The notes beneath the pieces are model-generated. The model searched no databases and had not been told where the DNA came from. It saw only the letters and a program-made list of their open reading frames with translations. Made by a program: the position numbers and the translations under genes. Below, one piece after another: positions 23,088 through 30,824 of a stretch of DNA of 39,941 nt; the stretch's first letter is position 1; every line of letters starts with the position of its first letter. The DNA lies in the IMG/VR virus record IMGVR_UViG_3300049847_000087, positions 1 through 39,941 of that record. One strand, written 5' to 3'. This stretch comes from a virus.

Positions 23088-24556
23088 ACCGCCGATGAGG
23101 GCAAGGTCCAGCCGGTTTTAGTCGCTGCATTGAATGGCGAGCCCCCGGAAAACCCTGCGAGGTTATTGGTATTTCCGGAACCCGTCCTGACGTTTACCCA
23201 TTCCATAGAGTCTGCCGTATTGACATCAGCGACATAATTTCCGGCGACTAACGTCACTGGCGGAGCAAATGTCCCATTCCCGCCATACATGCCACCACCG
23301 ATCATCGTCATATCGCCGCAGTTACGCAGATACCAAAGCGTCGTGTTTCCCTCACCCGTCATGCAATTCTTGAAAATCACGCTTTGCACAGCGTTCGTGT
23401 TACCAGTGAAGTCCAGCCTGAATACCTTGTTCAGGGTGTTGTAACCGCCCTCTTTGCGGACGTTCTCAAATACCCAGTTCGCCTGCGTGTCACCCGGATC
23501 AGTCGGCGCGACGCAATACAGTCCGTCCCTTCCGCCAACCCATGCCTGATCGCCATCCATGTTCAGATTAACAACCCGTGCGTTGTCATCAATCAGCATG
23601 ATGCAGGAAGGGAAACTCACCGCTTTACCGCCCACTACGCCTGTGGTATCCGTTGTTGGCCCTAACAGATACAAATTCCGAAACGCCCAGTGGTCTAACG
23701 AGATATGCGCGAGACTCGCCTGCAACGGGTCTTGAGAGATCCGCAGCGGAATAGAACCCTGTAGCTTGGCATTTGTGACTGTGCTGTTCTCGTGTCCCAT
23801 GATCCGCAAGGCACAAGATCCAGCCGGCCCGCCCCACATTCCGTTAATGGAGACGTTGTTCAGGTAAAAACTTGAGCCAGCAACTACCCGAACCCCGTTT
23901 TTGTCAAAACTGAGGTTCGAACTGCTGATACTTAAGTTTTCGATCCCACACTGGAACTGCAATGCAGATCCCGAAGCGGTTGCAAACTGAATACAGGTTC
24001 CCGGATCAGCCGCCGCAGTAATTACATCACTCTGATTCCCGGTCGGGGTAAAATTAACCTGCGTACCCCGAACACCTGAGCCTTGCACCCGCAACCCGCT
24101 GAGTGCATTAATTAACAACGGCCCCGTGGTATACGGATAACCGATATCCGGCATCAGTACCGAACTATTGGTAGTTGCCGAATCAATGACGTACTGAATC
24201 TTCGTGGTCTCAACCGAGCCATCGAATCGCAGCGCATTGTTCAGAACATTGAAATAGCCGAACTGAGCAGCGCCGCTCAACACTACATATACAACCCCGG
24301 AAGTGATCTGCTTCACTACCAGATCCGGAACACCCTGGACTGTCTCCCCAGCAGTATCTATCGAGGTTACCGTATCGAGAAGTATCCGGTCACCGGCTTG
24401 CAGCCTCCCCGCTGCGGCATTGAAGTAATTGAGCGAGATCAGCGTCGCAATGCTATCCGTTGTCCTGTAGCACCACTGACGCGGCCGTGGATTGGTCAGC
24501 TTGCCAAAGCTCGTTACATCGTGGAGCAAGAAGAACTTGCTCGGATTGAACGCCAT
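23075..24556 (-). CDS. beta-helix virion protein (second spike)
   Basis: A 493-residue protein. The N-terminal 100 residues (FFLLHDVTSFGKLTNPRPRQ, then SLNYFNAAAGRLQAGDRILL) form a small domain seen in short phage head/tail proteins. It is followed by a right-handed parallel beta-helix (repeated strands such as LRIMGHENSTVTNAKLQGSI, and many Asn-ladder positions). It sits between the gp4-like and gp10-like genes, where P22 has no spike, so it may be a tail-neck or head-attached fibre. Enzymatic residues are not identifiable. Confidence 0.7.
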   Translation of the reverse strand: MAFNPSKFFLLHDVTSFGKLTNPRPRQWCYRTTDSIATLISLNYFNAAAGRLQAGDRILLDTVTSIDTAGETVQGVPDLVVKQITSGVVYVVLSGAAQFGYFNVLNNALRFDGSVETTKIQYVIDSATTNSSVLMPDIGYPYTTGPLLINALSGLRVQGSGVRGTQVNFTPTGNQSDVITAAADPGTCIQFATASGSALQFQCGIENLSISSSNLSFDKNGVRVVAGSSFYLNNVSINGMWGGPAGSCALRIMGHENSTVTNAKLQGSIPLRISQDPLQASLAHISLDHWAFRNLYLLGPTTDTTGVVGGKAVSFPSCIMLIDDNARVVNLNMDGDQAWVGGRDGLYCVAPTDPGDTQANWVFENVRKEGGYNTLNKVFRLDFTGNTNAVQSVIFKNCMTGEGNTTLWYLRNCGDMTMIGGGMYGGNGTFAPPVTLVAGNYVADVNTADSMEWVNVRTGSGNTNNLAGFSGGSPFNAATKTGWTLPSSAVWLK

Positions 24557-25288
24557 TTACCGGCCAAAGCCCCCATGCAGAATCCATCCTGCATCGGTCC
24601 GATTGCCTCTCACTAAATCGGAATCCAGCGTCATCACCGGTATCGGTGTCGAATTGATCGCCTTGATTGCGTCCGCGGCCTCTTTGCTCTTTTTGAGCAG
24701 CATCGGCGGGACGGCAAGTCCGTACTCGATAATAAGTTCTTCCGCCAGCAGCAGCTTCAGCATCCGGTTATAGCCCTGCGGCAGACTTATAACAGTCGCA
24801 AGTGTGGCGATATTCGACAGAATCGTATCGGTGAAAAGGTGCAGTTCCCCAGCACTTCCCGGAGCCGGATAGAACGACAGATTACCCAATGGAAATGTCG
24901 GGTTATAAAACAACGCCACCGGCCACGGGCCGGGAAGCCGCTTCAGTCCTATATTCGCGTAGGACGTTTGGTCAATGATCTCAATCGGATAATCCAGCCC
25001 GCCGCTACTCGAACTGGTGATGCGGGTAAACGCATTAGTGACCCGCAAAGGTCGCTGTACGTTGAAGTTTCCACCCGTCCCGATGGTGTACTGATACTGC
25101 CCTGCGGTGAAGGTGAGAATGTTCTCCAGACTGCCGTAAACGTAGTTCTCCTGAGTGGAGAGCGAATCCAGCAGATCATTCAGAGTCTCAAGCGCATCGT
25201 TACTGTCGTGGGTGCTCAGCACTTCCCCAGGCATGTACGAGTTGATGCGCTTCAGAGCGCCCTGAATGATGTCGAGAGCAGTGGTCAA
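24557..25288 (-). CDS. tail accessory factor / head-tail adaptor, P22 gp4-like
   Basis: A 243-residue protein. The start MTTALDIIQGALKRINSYMP, then DALETLNDLLDSLSTQENYV, is the standard beginning of gp4-type proteins, which dock on the portal ring to form the first tail platform. The family core follows (FTAGQYQYTIG, RPLRVTNAFTR, LPQGYNRMLKLLLAEELIIE). The initiation codon is TTG in a TTGA overlap with the upstream stop; the match to the family's N-terminus supports it. P22 gp4 is shorter (about 166 residues). Confidence 0.85.
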   Translation of the reverse strand: MTTALDIIQGALKRINSYMPGEVLSTHDSNDALETLNDLLDSLSTQENYVYGSLENILTFTAGQYQYTIGTGGNFNVQRPLRVTNAFTRITSSSSGGLDYPIEIIDQTSYANIGLKRLPGPWPVALFYNPTFPLGNLSFYPAPGSAGELHLFTDTILSNIATLATVISLPQGYNRMLKLLLAEELIIEYGLAVPPMLLKKSKEAADAIKAINSTPIPVMTLDSDLVRGNRTDAGWILHGGFGR

Positions 25289-27306
25289 TTGATAATCCGA
25301 TAGGAAAACGCACTGGTTCCCAAAAACACCCCGTTCACAATAACTTGCCCCTGCGTGATGGTGCAGGTTGTCGGAATAGCCGCCACTCCGCCCGCTGCTA
25401 TCTGCGTTATCTGCACCGTGGATTGCAGATTGATTCTGGTATTTGGAATCGTGAATGTCGTAGTTGCGTTCGCTGGTGTAAATTTGCCGAAACCATGCGT
25501 GCGCGCTGTACCTGTTCCAAACCCTGACTCATCAACCCACGGAAAGCTCGAACTGAAGAATCCTACGGTGCCTGACTTAAAGATGTTTCCATAACACTCG
25601 ACGTTGTTGCCGTTATCAGCTCCGAGAATCGCCGCCGTGATGCCATTAGCATCGAAGGTGTTATTGGTCAGCGTAAGATTGTGGCAGGAACTCAGGAACT
25701 CCATACAGCAAGTCGTGTTGCGACTATTCAGCGGCCAGACGCTATTGCCCGTAACAGTTAATCTGAGACTAGCTGTCGCCTTAAATGCCCGTGAGCCGTT
25801 GTTGCTGAAAGTATTACCCTGCACCACCACATCATTCGATGAGTTGACCTGCATCGAGGACTCGGTATTCACATCGTCAACCGAATCGACGGTATTGTTC
25901 TCAAACGTCCAGCCATTGGCAAAAAGAATGTTTATGGTGCTGTTAATAATTGACGATGCACCCTTGCCACCGCCACCCCTGAAGGTATTACCGATGACCT
26001 TGCAGCTCTTCCATAACGCCGCCCCACTTGCAGCGGTAACCTTTAGCGCAAAACAACCATAGGTTGTTGAGCGCTTTGATGCCGACAAGTCCACCGTGTT
26101 ATTAGCAATAATCACATTATTGCCAACCGTGTTAGAGGTTACATTCGCACAACCGACAAACATTCCATAGCGCCATGAAGTGAGCACCTGATTGTTGCTC
26201 ACAATGACGTTTTTTAGCGCCAGAACAGTTGAGGACTGAAAGTCCGCACTGGCCGCAATCCCGACGCTGCACCCTTCAACGGTATTTCCATGGATCAGGA
26301 TGTTTTCGTTATTGATCCATACCCCTGAAGCGGCAATGGCCTGAATACCTACCCCAGCCATGTAGCGCGCAAGACAATTGGTGATCTTGACGTTGTATCC
26401 GCCAAGAACTTCGATTCCATTCTGGTCTATTTGTGCCGTATCGAAGGCGAATTCAGTCGCTCCGGATTCAGTGATTGAATTACCATTGACCACGCATTGT
26501 TCAATATGGATATCAAAGCAAGCCGTGCTCCAGATCAGGTATTGCAACCCCTTGAACGCATAGCCGATGACTTCGCAGCGTTTGGCGTAGCAACGATAAG
26601 AGGCTGGGTTCTGGAATCCACCAGCCGTCACCCGATGCCGGCAGGTCGCTCCTGACTGCTTTCCGGTGATCGTCTCATTGAACTTAAAAGTCCCCGTGGG
26701 GTTATACAGCACCATCGTCGAGCCGCTGTCGTAAATCACGAACGCGGTAGCGCCAGAGGTTCCGCCTGTCACGAACTCCCCTAGCAGAAACGTGCCGGTG
26801 AGCGTGTCATAGGTAATAGTATTGGGGAGTGAGGCGGAGGCTACCGGAGCAAACACAATCCCATCGCCACCATCGGACTTGGCACTCATATCGAGCGTCA
26901 GATCTTCAACCGCCGAATCGTGCACCCCCATCATGGTGATAGCGCCAGCAGAAACCGGATCAAGCGAAGCGGCTACAATCGGCACAATCCGGGTAACGCC
27001 ACGGCCCATTCCCTTCAAAATCACATTCGATGGGATTGAAAGATAGGCGGTTATGCTGATCGTGCCGGCAGGAAGTAACACCGTGCCACCACCCGCCGCG
27101 GCCTGAATTGCCATTGCTGCGTTGATGATCGAGGCATTAGCTGCTGAGGCAATCGAAATCGCCCCCGTGGTATCCAATCCATAGACAGCCAGCGCGCCAG
27201 AAGTAACGGACGCATTGGTGTATGCGGATGGCGATACAACAGCGGTGACATTGGCGCTGTTAGTGACCGCAGGACCTGGATTCAGCGCGTTAATGCCGAC
27301 AGGCAT
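25285..27306 (-). CDS. beta-helix spike (third) with inserted domain
   Basis: A 673-residue protein with GGAG upstream. After about 90 residues comes a pectate-lyase-like beta-helix (GGGTVLLPAGTISITAYLSI, NVILKGMGRGVTRIV, then PbH1-type coils such as NCLARYMAGVGIQAI and VSNNQVLTSWRYGMFVG). Around residues 165-225 an inserted beta unit repeats 'GTF..GE.VTGGTSGATA' and 'GTFKFNETITGKQSGATC'. The C-terminal 70 residues form another small beta domain. Located between the small head genes and gp4. Probable receptor-binding or depolymerising protein. Confidence 0.75.
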   Translation of the reverse strand: MPVGINALNPGPAVTNSANVTAVVSPSAYTNASVTSGALAVYGLDTTGAISIASAANASIINAAMAIQAAAGGGTVLLPAGTISITAYLSIPSNVILKGMGRGVTRIVPIVAASLDPVSAGAITMMGVHDSAVEDLTLDMSAKSDGGDGIVFAPVASASLPNTITYDTLTGTFLLGEFVTGGTSGATAFVIYDSGSTMVLYNPTGTFKFNETITGKQSGATCRHRVTAGGFQNPASYRCYAKRCEVIGYAFKGLQYLIWSTACFDIHIEQCVVNGNSITESGATEFAFDTAQIDQNGIEVLGGYNVKITNCLARYMAGVGIQAIAASGVWINNENILIHGNTVEGCSVGIAASADFQSSTVLALKNVIVSNNQVLTSWRYGMFVGCANVTSNTVGNNVIIANNTVDLSASKRSTTYGCFALKVTAASGAALWKSCKVIGNTFRGGGGKGASSIINSTINILFANGWTFENNTVDSVDDVNTESSMQVNSSNDVVVQGNTFSNNGSRAFKATASLRLTVTGNSVWPLNSRNTTCCMEFLSSCHNLTLTNNTFDANGITAAILGADNGNNVECYGNIFKSGTVGFFSSSFPWVDESGFGTGTARTHGFGKFTPANATTTFTIPNTRINLQSTVQITQIAAGGVAAIPTTCTITQGQVIVNGVFLGTSAFSYRIIN

Positions 27307-27309
27307 ACA

Positions 27310-27648
27310 TCACTCCACTAAAATCTGCACGATGATATTCGCACCGACAGCCGTGGCATCGTTATCCGCAGCCGCCCCGGTAACCGCCACCCAGATGCCG
27401 TTATTAAACGCCACATCCTCGAACATCATCTGCCCCAATGGGGTGTTGACTGAGGCTGCGCACTGAATGGTTAAGGCGGGAACCGTAGTTCCCACCGTGG
27501 GGGCGATGTCGGAGTTGTAGAGCTTGATGTAGATGATCGAGGCGGAGGTATTCACCACATTCCCGCCCGCAAACATCCCGCCACCCTGCCTGACGCGAGT
27601 CAGATTCGTGGTCGCCGCCGTCACCAGCCTGAACAATGAAGCAGACAT
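27310..27648 (-). CDS. small beta-rich structural protein
   Basis: A 112-residue protein. The 'AATTNLTRVRQGGGMFAGGN ... ASIIYIKLYNSDIAPTVGTT ... LTIQCAASVN' pattern belongs to a widespread small phage protein type found among head or tail genes. Predicted all-beta. AGGAG lies upstream of the ATG. Probably a minor virion component. Confidence 0.7.
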   Translation of the reverse strand: MSASLFRLVTAATTNLTRVRQGGGMFAGGNVVNTSASIIYIKLYNSDIAPTVGTTVPALTIQCAASVNTPLGQMMFEDVAFNNGIWVAVTGAAADNDATAVGANIIVQILVE

Positions 27649-27657
27649 GGGCGACTC

Positions 27658-27987
27658 CTAAAGCAGCGCAGAGGGTAGTGGCGTGATATCCGCGCGATCC
27701 AGATTGACGATATAGGTCTCACCAGCAGTCGGAACGATGCCGCCACCCGTGTTATTGGAAAAGGTGATCGCCAGCGTATTCGCGGCCGATACGCGCGCGT
27801 TGACAATACCCAATCCGGCCTGCGTAGTGGGCTTTGTTACGTTGACGAAATCTCCCACCAGCGCACCATTCAACGTGAAGGTTTGCTCAGCGGTGGTATT
27901 AGCGCCTACACTCGCCGGGGAAATAGTGAGCCCCAACAAGTACGTTGTGGCGATATTGCCACGGGGAAGAGTTGATGCACCTGGCAT
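27658..27987 (-). CDS. small virion protein, paralogue of 28054 gene
   Basis: A 109-residue, all-beta protein with AGGAGT upstream. The stretch TFTLNGALVGDFVNVTKPTT, then AGLGIVNARVSAANTLAITF and NNTGGGIVPTAGETYIVNLDR, aligns with SFGLNG...VTAGVAIASYRADATTN...NPTAGGLTPPSGTYKITVAR in the next upstream gene. So the two arose by duplication. The likely role is head decoration or another capsid surface part. It lies after the tandem terminator, so it may be made in lower amounts than its paralogue. Confidence 0.7.
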   Translation of the reverse strand: MPGASTLPRGNIATTYLLGLTISPASVGANTTAEQTFTLNGALVGDFVNVTKPTTQAGLGIVNARVSAANTLAITFSNNTGGGIVPTAGETYIVNLDRADITPLPSALL

Positions 27988-28002
27988 TGAAATTCACTCC
28001 TG

Positions 28003-28049
28003 AAAAAGAAGGGGGCCGAAGCCCCCATAAAACCCTCTCGGGGGGAGAG
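28003..28049 (-). terminator. tandem hairpins inside the structural operon
   Basis: Read leftward: CTCTC-CCCCC-GAGAG followed by GGTTTTAT, then GGGGGC-TTCG-GCCCCC followed by TTCTTTTT. The second is a textbook rho-independent terminator. It stands between the two paralogous small virion genes, so coat and its neighbour would be made at a higher level than tail genes unless antitermination (the Q-like protein) or leakage lets polymerase through. Confidence 0.85.
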
Positions 28050-28053
28050 TCGT

Positions 28054-28443
28054 TTACAGTACCGCAGCGGTAGTCGAACCCTGCACCGCTCGTGCCACGG
28101 TGATCTTGTAGGTTCCTGACGGTGGCGTGAGACCACCCGCAGTCGGGTTGACGAACTGAATGTAGAACTTGTCATTCGTCGTCGCATCCGCTCGGTAGCT
28201 CGCAATCGCCACGCCTGCCGTGACACTCGGCGGATTGATACTCAAGATGGTATCGCCCGCCAGAATGCCAGTAGCCGCCGTCACCTGCGAAACACCATTC
28301 AGTCCGAACGACTGCTCCGGTGCGGTGATCGTCGCCACGATGAGCGGCGTCAGAGAGACGCTCAGCGTCTCAATGAACGTCGCGTTGCCGTAAGGCCCTA
28401 CCAGATTTGTGGTGGTGGTAGTGGCCGGACCTGGATTTGCCAT
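28054..28443 (-). CDS. small virion protein after coat, possible decoration
   Basis: A 129-residue all-beta protein with CAGGAG upstream, directly downstream of the coat gene, the usual place for capsid decoration proteins. It shares its core with the 27658 gene (see there). Ser/Thr-rich start (NPGPATTTTTNLVGPYGNAT). The strong terminator right after it fits a high-copy product. Confidence 0.7.
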   Translation of the reverse strand: MANPGPATTTTTNLVGPYGNATFIETLSVSLTPLIVATITAPEQSFGLNGVSQVTAATGILAGDTILSINPPSVTAGVAIASYRADATTNDKFYIQFVNPTAGGLTPPSGTYKITVARAVQGSTTAAVL

Positions 28444-28464
28444 GAAAGTCTCCTGAAATAGATC

Positions 28465-28482
28465 GGGGCCCTTGCGAGCCCC
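28465..28482 (-). other. GC hairpin between coat and next gene
   Basis: GGGGC and GCCCC flank an 8-nt loop, with no T-tract on the leftward strand. It could slow RNA decay or act as a weak pause. Low support. Confidence 0.3.
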
Positions 28483-28488
28483 ATTGAA

Positions 28489-29829
28489 TTAGCCAGCGAT
28501 CCGCGCGGCGAGTTCCCGATACAGGCTTGCATACCCGTACAGAACATCACACCGGGTCGGCTCCGCATCGTTGTTGATGGTGTACTGCGTCACCAGCCGG
28601 ATGCTCATGCCGATATCCTTGTCCGCTGCCCGCGCCGCCATCTGCACCCCTTGTGGGAGCGGAAGATCAGCATAGGCCAGAGCAAAGGCGTTCTTGTGGA
28701 ACGCAATGTTCTGCGGGGATACCGTACTCGCAGGTCCAAGCAGGGTGATTGCAGCACCGTTCGCCGGAGCCGCCGCCACATTCTGGAACTGACCGCCTGA
28801 GATGCAGCACCCGCCGAGGGTCAACTGCAACAGGCCGCCACCACTGGAGGTGTAGACACCAGTCGCCGAATTGAACGTGCCGTTGGTAAGGGTAGCCGGT
28901 GCAAAAATAAGCCCCGGAGTCGCCGTACCCGCATTGGACAGATAGCCGTTCGGTGGCAGCACCACGAACTGCCGCAGGCTGTTGCCGTACTGACGGCGGC
29001 TCTGCGGATTGACCGGGAAAGCACCGGCAATGGTGATGACATCACCGACACTGCAAACCGCCGTGGAGTTAGTCCAACCAGAGGTTTCCAGCTTACCCGA
29101 TGCGCTCCACCCTGAAGTCAGGAAGAAGGTTGTCGAGCCCGCATTCACCGTGATCGGCGTACCGCCACCAGCACCAGTCGTGTATGAGGTGATGTTCTGA
29201 TCCTCAAACCAGTTCAACCCAGCAAACTGCTTCGCCACCATGCCTTTTTGCACATAGCTGCCCAACTGAGCTTGCGGATTGAACAGGCCCTTCACGCCGT
29301 CTGTGGCGTAGGCCATCGACTTCGGATCGAGAACCACCTGCAAATCTGAATCCGCAGGGACAGCCTCGTTGGAGAGCTGCGCACGAGCCAGCGCGAACAC
29401 CAGGAATGACGAAGGCGAAGTGCCGGGAGTTCCCAGAGTAGCCGCGGTGTTCTGGTAGGCAAACGCCGTACCGTCCGCATCTACCCGGTTTCCGACCGCA
29501 GCCACCATCGGCTTCAGTACCCGAGTTCTGAACAAATCCATCGATAGTGCGAGGTCAGCAGTAGTGAACTGTCCGTCCACATGGAACTGCTGATTCAGGG
29601 TCACTGGCGAATAGGTCTCATTGGTATCTTCCACGTTCAGCGCAGGACCAAAGGTGCCGATGTAGCGCGGCGGACGACGCACGTTGACCGTGTAACCGAT
29701 CTTCGCCCCCGTCACCGCAAACTCATCGGCGTATTGGCGCTGCACTTTCCCGGAAAATACCGTCTCGTTTTCCAACACCATCAGCCCTTCATTGGTGATC
29801 TGGCTGATAGTCAACAGGTTGTTAGCCAC
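28489..29829 (-). CDS. major capsid protein, P22 gp5-like
   Basis: A 446-residue coat protein of the P22 type (P22 gp5: 430). The start MANNLLTISQITNEGLMVLE and IGYTVNVRRPPRYIGTFGPA followed by TLNQQFHVDGQFTTADLALS are diagnostic. A central insertion domain (about residues 220-300) corresponds to P22's I-domain. The end GMSIRLVTQYTINNDAEPTR then DVLYGYASLYRELAARI is the conserved closing strand. GTG start with GAGGAG 8 nt upstream, a strong site suiting high expression. Preceded by scaffold and portal. Confidence 0.92.
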   Translation of the reverse strand: MANNLLTISQITNEGLMVLENETVFSGKVQRQYADEFAVTGAKIGYTVNVRRPPRYIGTFGPALNVEDTNETYSPVTLNQQFHVDGQFTTADLALSMDLFRTRVLKPMVAAVGNRVDADGTAFAYQNTAATLGTPGTSPSSFLVFALARAQLSNEAVPADSDLQVVLDPKSMAYATDGVKGLFNPQAQLGSYVQKGMVAKQFAGLNWFEDQNITSYTTGAGGGTPITVNAGSTTFFLTSGWSASGKLETSGWTNSTAVCSVGDVITIAGAFPVNPQSRRQYGNSLRQFVVLPPNGYLSNAGTATPGLIFAPATLTNGTFNSATGVYTSSGGGLLQLTLGGCCISGGQFQNVAAAPANGAAITLLGPASTVSPQNIAFHKNAFALAYADLPLPQGVQMAARAADKDIGMSIRLVTQYTINNDAEPTRCDVLYGYASLYRELAARIAG

Positions 29830-29872
29830 TTGAAATGCTCCTCAAAAGAATAGGTTAAGGAGCGCCTTGTAC

Positions 29873-30784
29873 CTAATGCCGTCGCTGCGCATCGCGAGCA
29901 CGCGCATAAGCGATGTATTCCGCCGTGCTCATCTGCGCCGGATCCTTCTGGATCGGCGTCGCATTGGCCGGAATACTGACAATAGGTTCTGGCGCCCGAC
30001 TGCGAGGCTTTTCCGCGCCGTTGCCTTCCGGCTTGGCGAGAGCGGCCTCAATTTTGCCAATTTCCGCAATCGCGCGGATTGGCGACAATTTACTGATGCG
30101 TTCGAGTTCGGCCGGGTTTTTCGCAAAGTGATATCCCAGGAGCGGACCCGATTCGCTCTCCACGATGTACTGAGCAACATGGGGCGGCACAATGGCGTCC
30201 GCCTCAGCGACCACTGACTCGTAGTCAGGGATCTGCTTCATTGTTGCGGCAATCCGTTGTGAAAACTCGTTTTTCACACGCTCGGCTTCCGCTTTCTCAC
30301 GCTGCTCGATTTCCTTCTGCCGATAATTCGCTATCGCCTCATCCGAGGACCATTTCGCGAGTGCTTCGGCATACTGAAACGCATCACTAAAGTCTTTTGC
30401 ATCAGGCTTTGACGGCGCCTTAACCTCTTCCTTCGGTGCCTGCTGGCGCAGGGCTTCTAACTCCGCTTCCTGCTTGGTGAGCAGTCCTTCCGCTACACGG
30501 CGAAGCGAGTACTCCTCCTCCGCAGTTTTCTCCGCAGCGATGCGCAGGGCTTCCTCGCGCTTCCACTGTGAATGCTTCTGCCCGATGCGCTTGCGGACCT
30601 TCTCGGTATATTCCGCATCGCCTGGTTCTAACCCGCTATCCTCCTCCGGCGCTTTAGCCGCATCCTCCGGCGGCGCTTCGGGGGCTTCGACGGCCTTCTT
30701 AGGCTCTTCAGGCGCCTGGTAATCAGCAACCTTACGGTTTTCAACCAACTCCGCCATGTTCTCACGGGTTACAACCTGAACCAT
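29873..30784 (-). CDS. scaffolding protein, P22 gp8-like
   Basis: A 303-residue, highly charged helical protein (long E/K/A-rich stretches such as PEEPKKAVEAPEAPPEDAAK and KEIEQREKAEAERVKNEFSQ), with a basic C-terminal end (RARDAQRRH), as needed for binding coat. I choose the ATG at 30784, which has GAGG 7 nt upstream, over the TTG two codons earlier. Position between portal and coat is that of P22 gene 8. It would direct procapsid assembly and leave before packaging. Confidence 0.82.
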   Translation of the reverse strand: MVQVVTRENMAELVENRKVADYQAPEEPKKAVEAPEAPPEDAAKAPEEDSGLEPGDAEYTEKVRKRIGQKHSQWKREEALRIAAEKTAEEEYSLRRVAEGLLTKQEAELEALRQQAPKEEVKAPSKPDAKDFSDAFQYAEALAKWSSDEAIANYRQKEIEQREKAEAERVKNEFSQRIAATMKQIPDYESVVAEADAIVPPHVAQYIVESESGPLLGYHFAKNPAELERISKLSPIRAIAEIGKIEAALAKPEGNGAEKPRSRAPEPIVSIPANATPIQKDPAQMSTAEYIAYARARDAQRRH

Positions 30785-30824
30785 GTTCAATCCTCATCTC
30801 CGGAACGCCGGATACGTCAAACAA

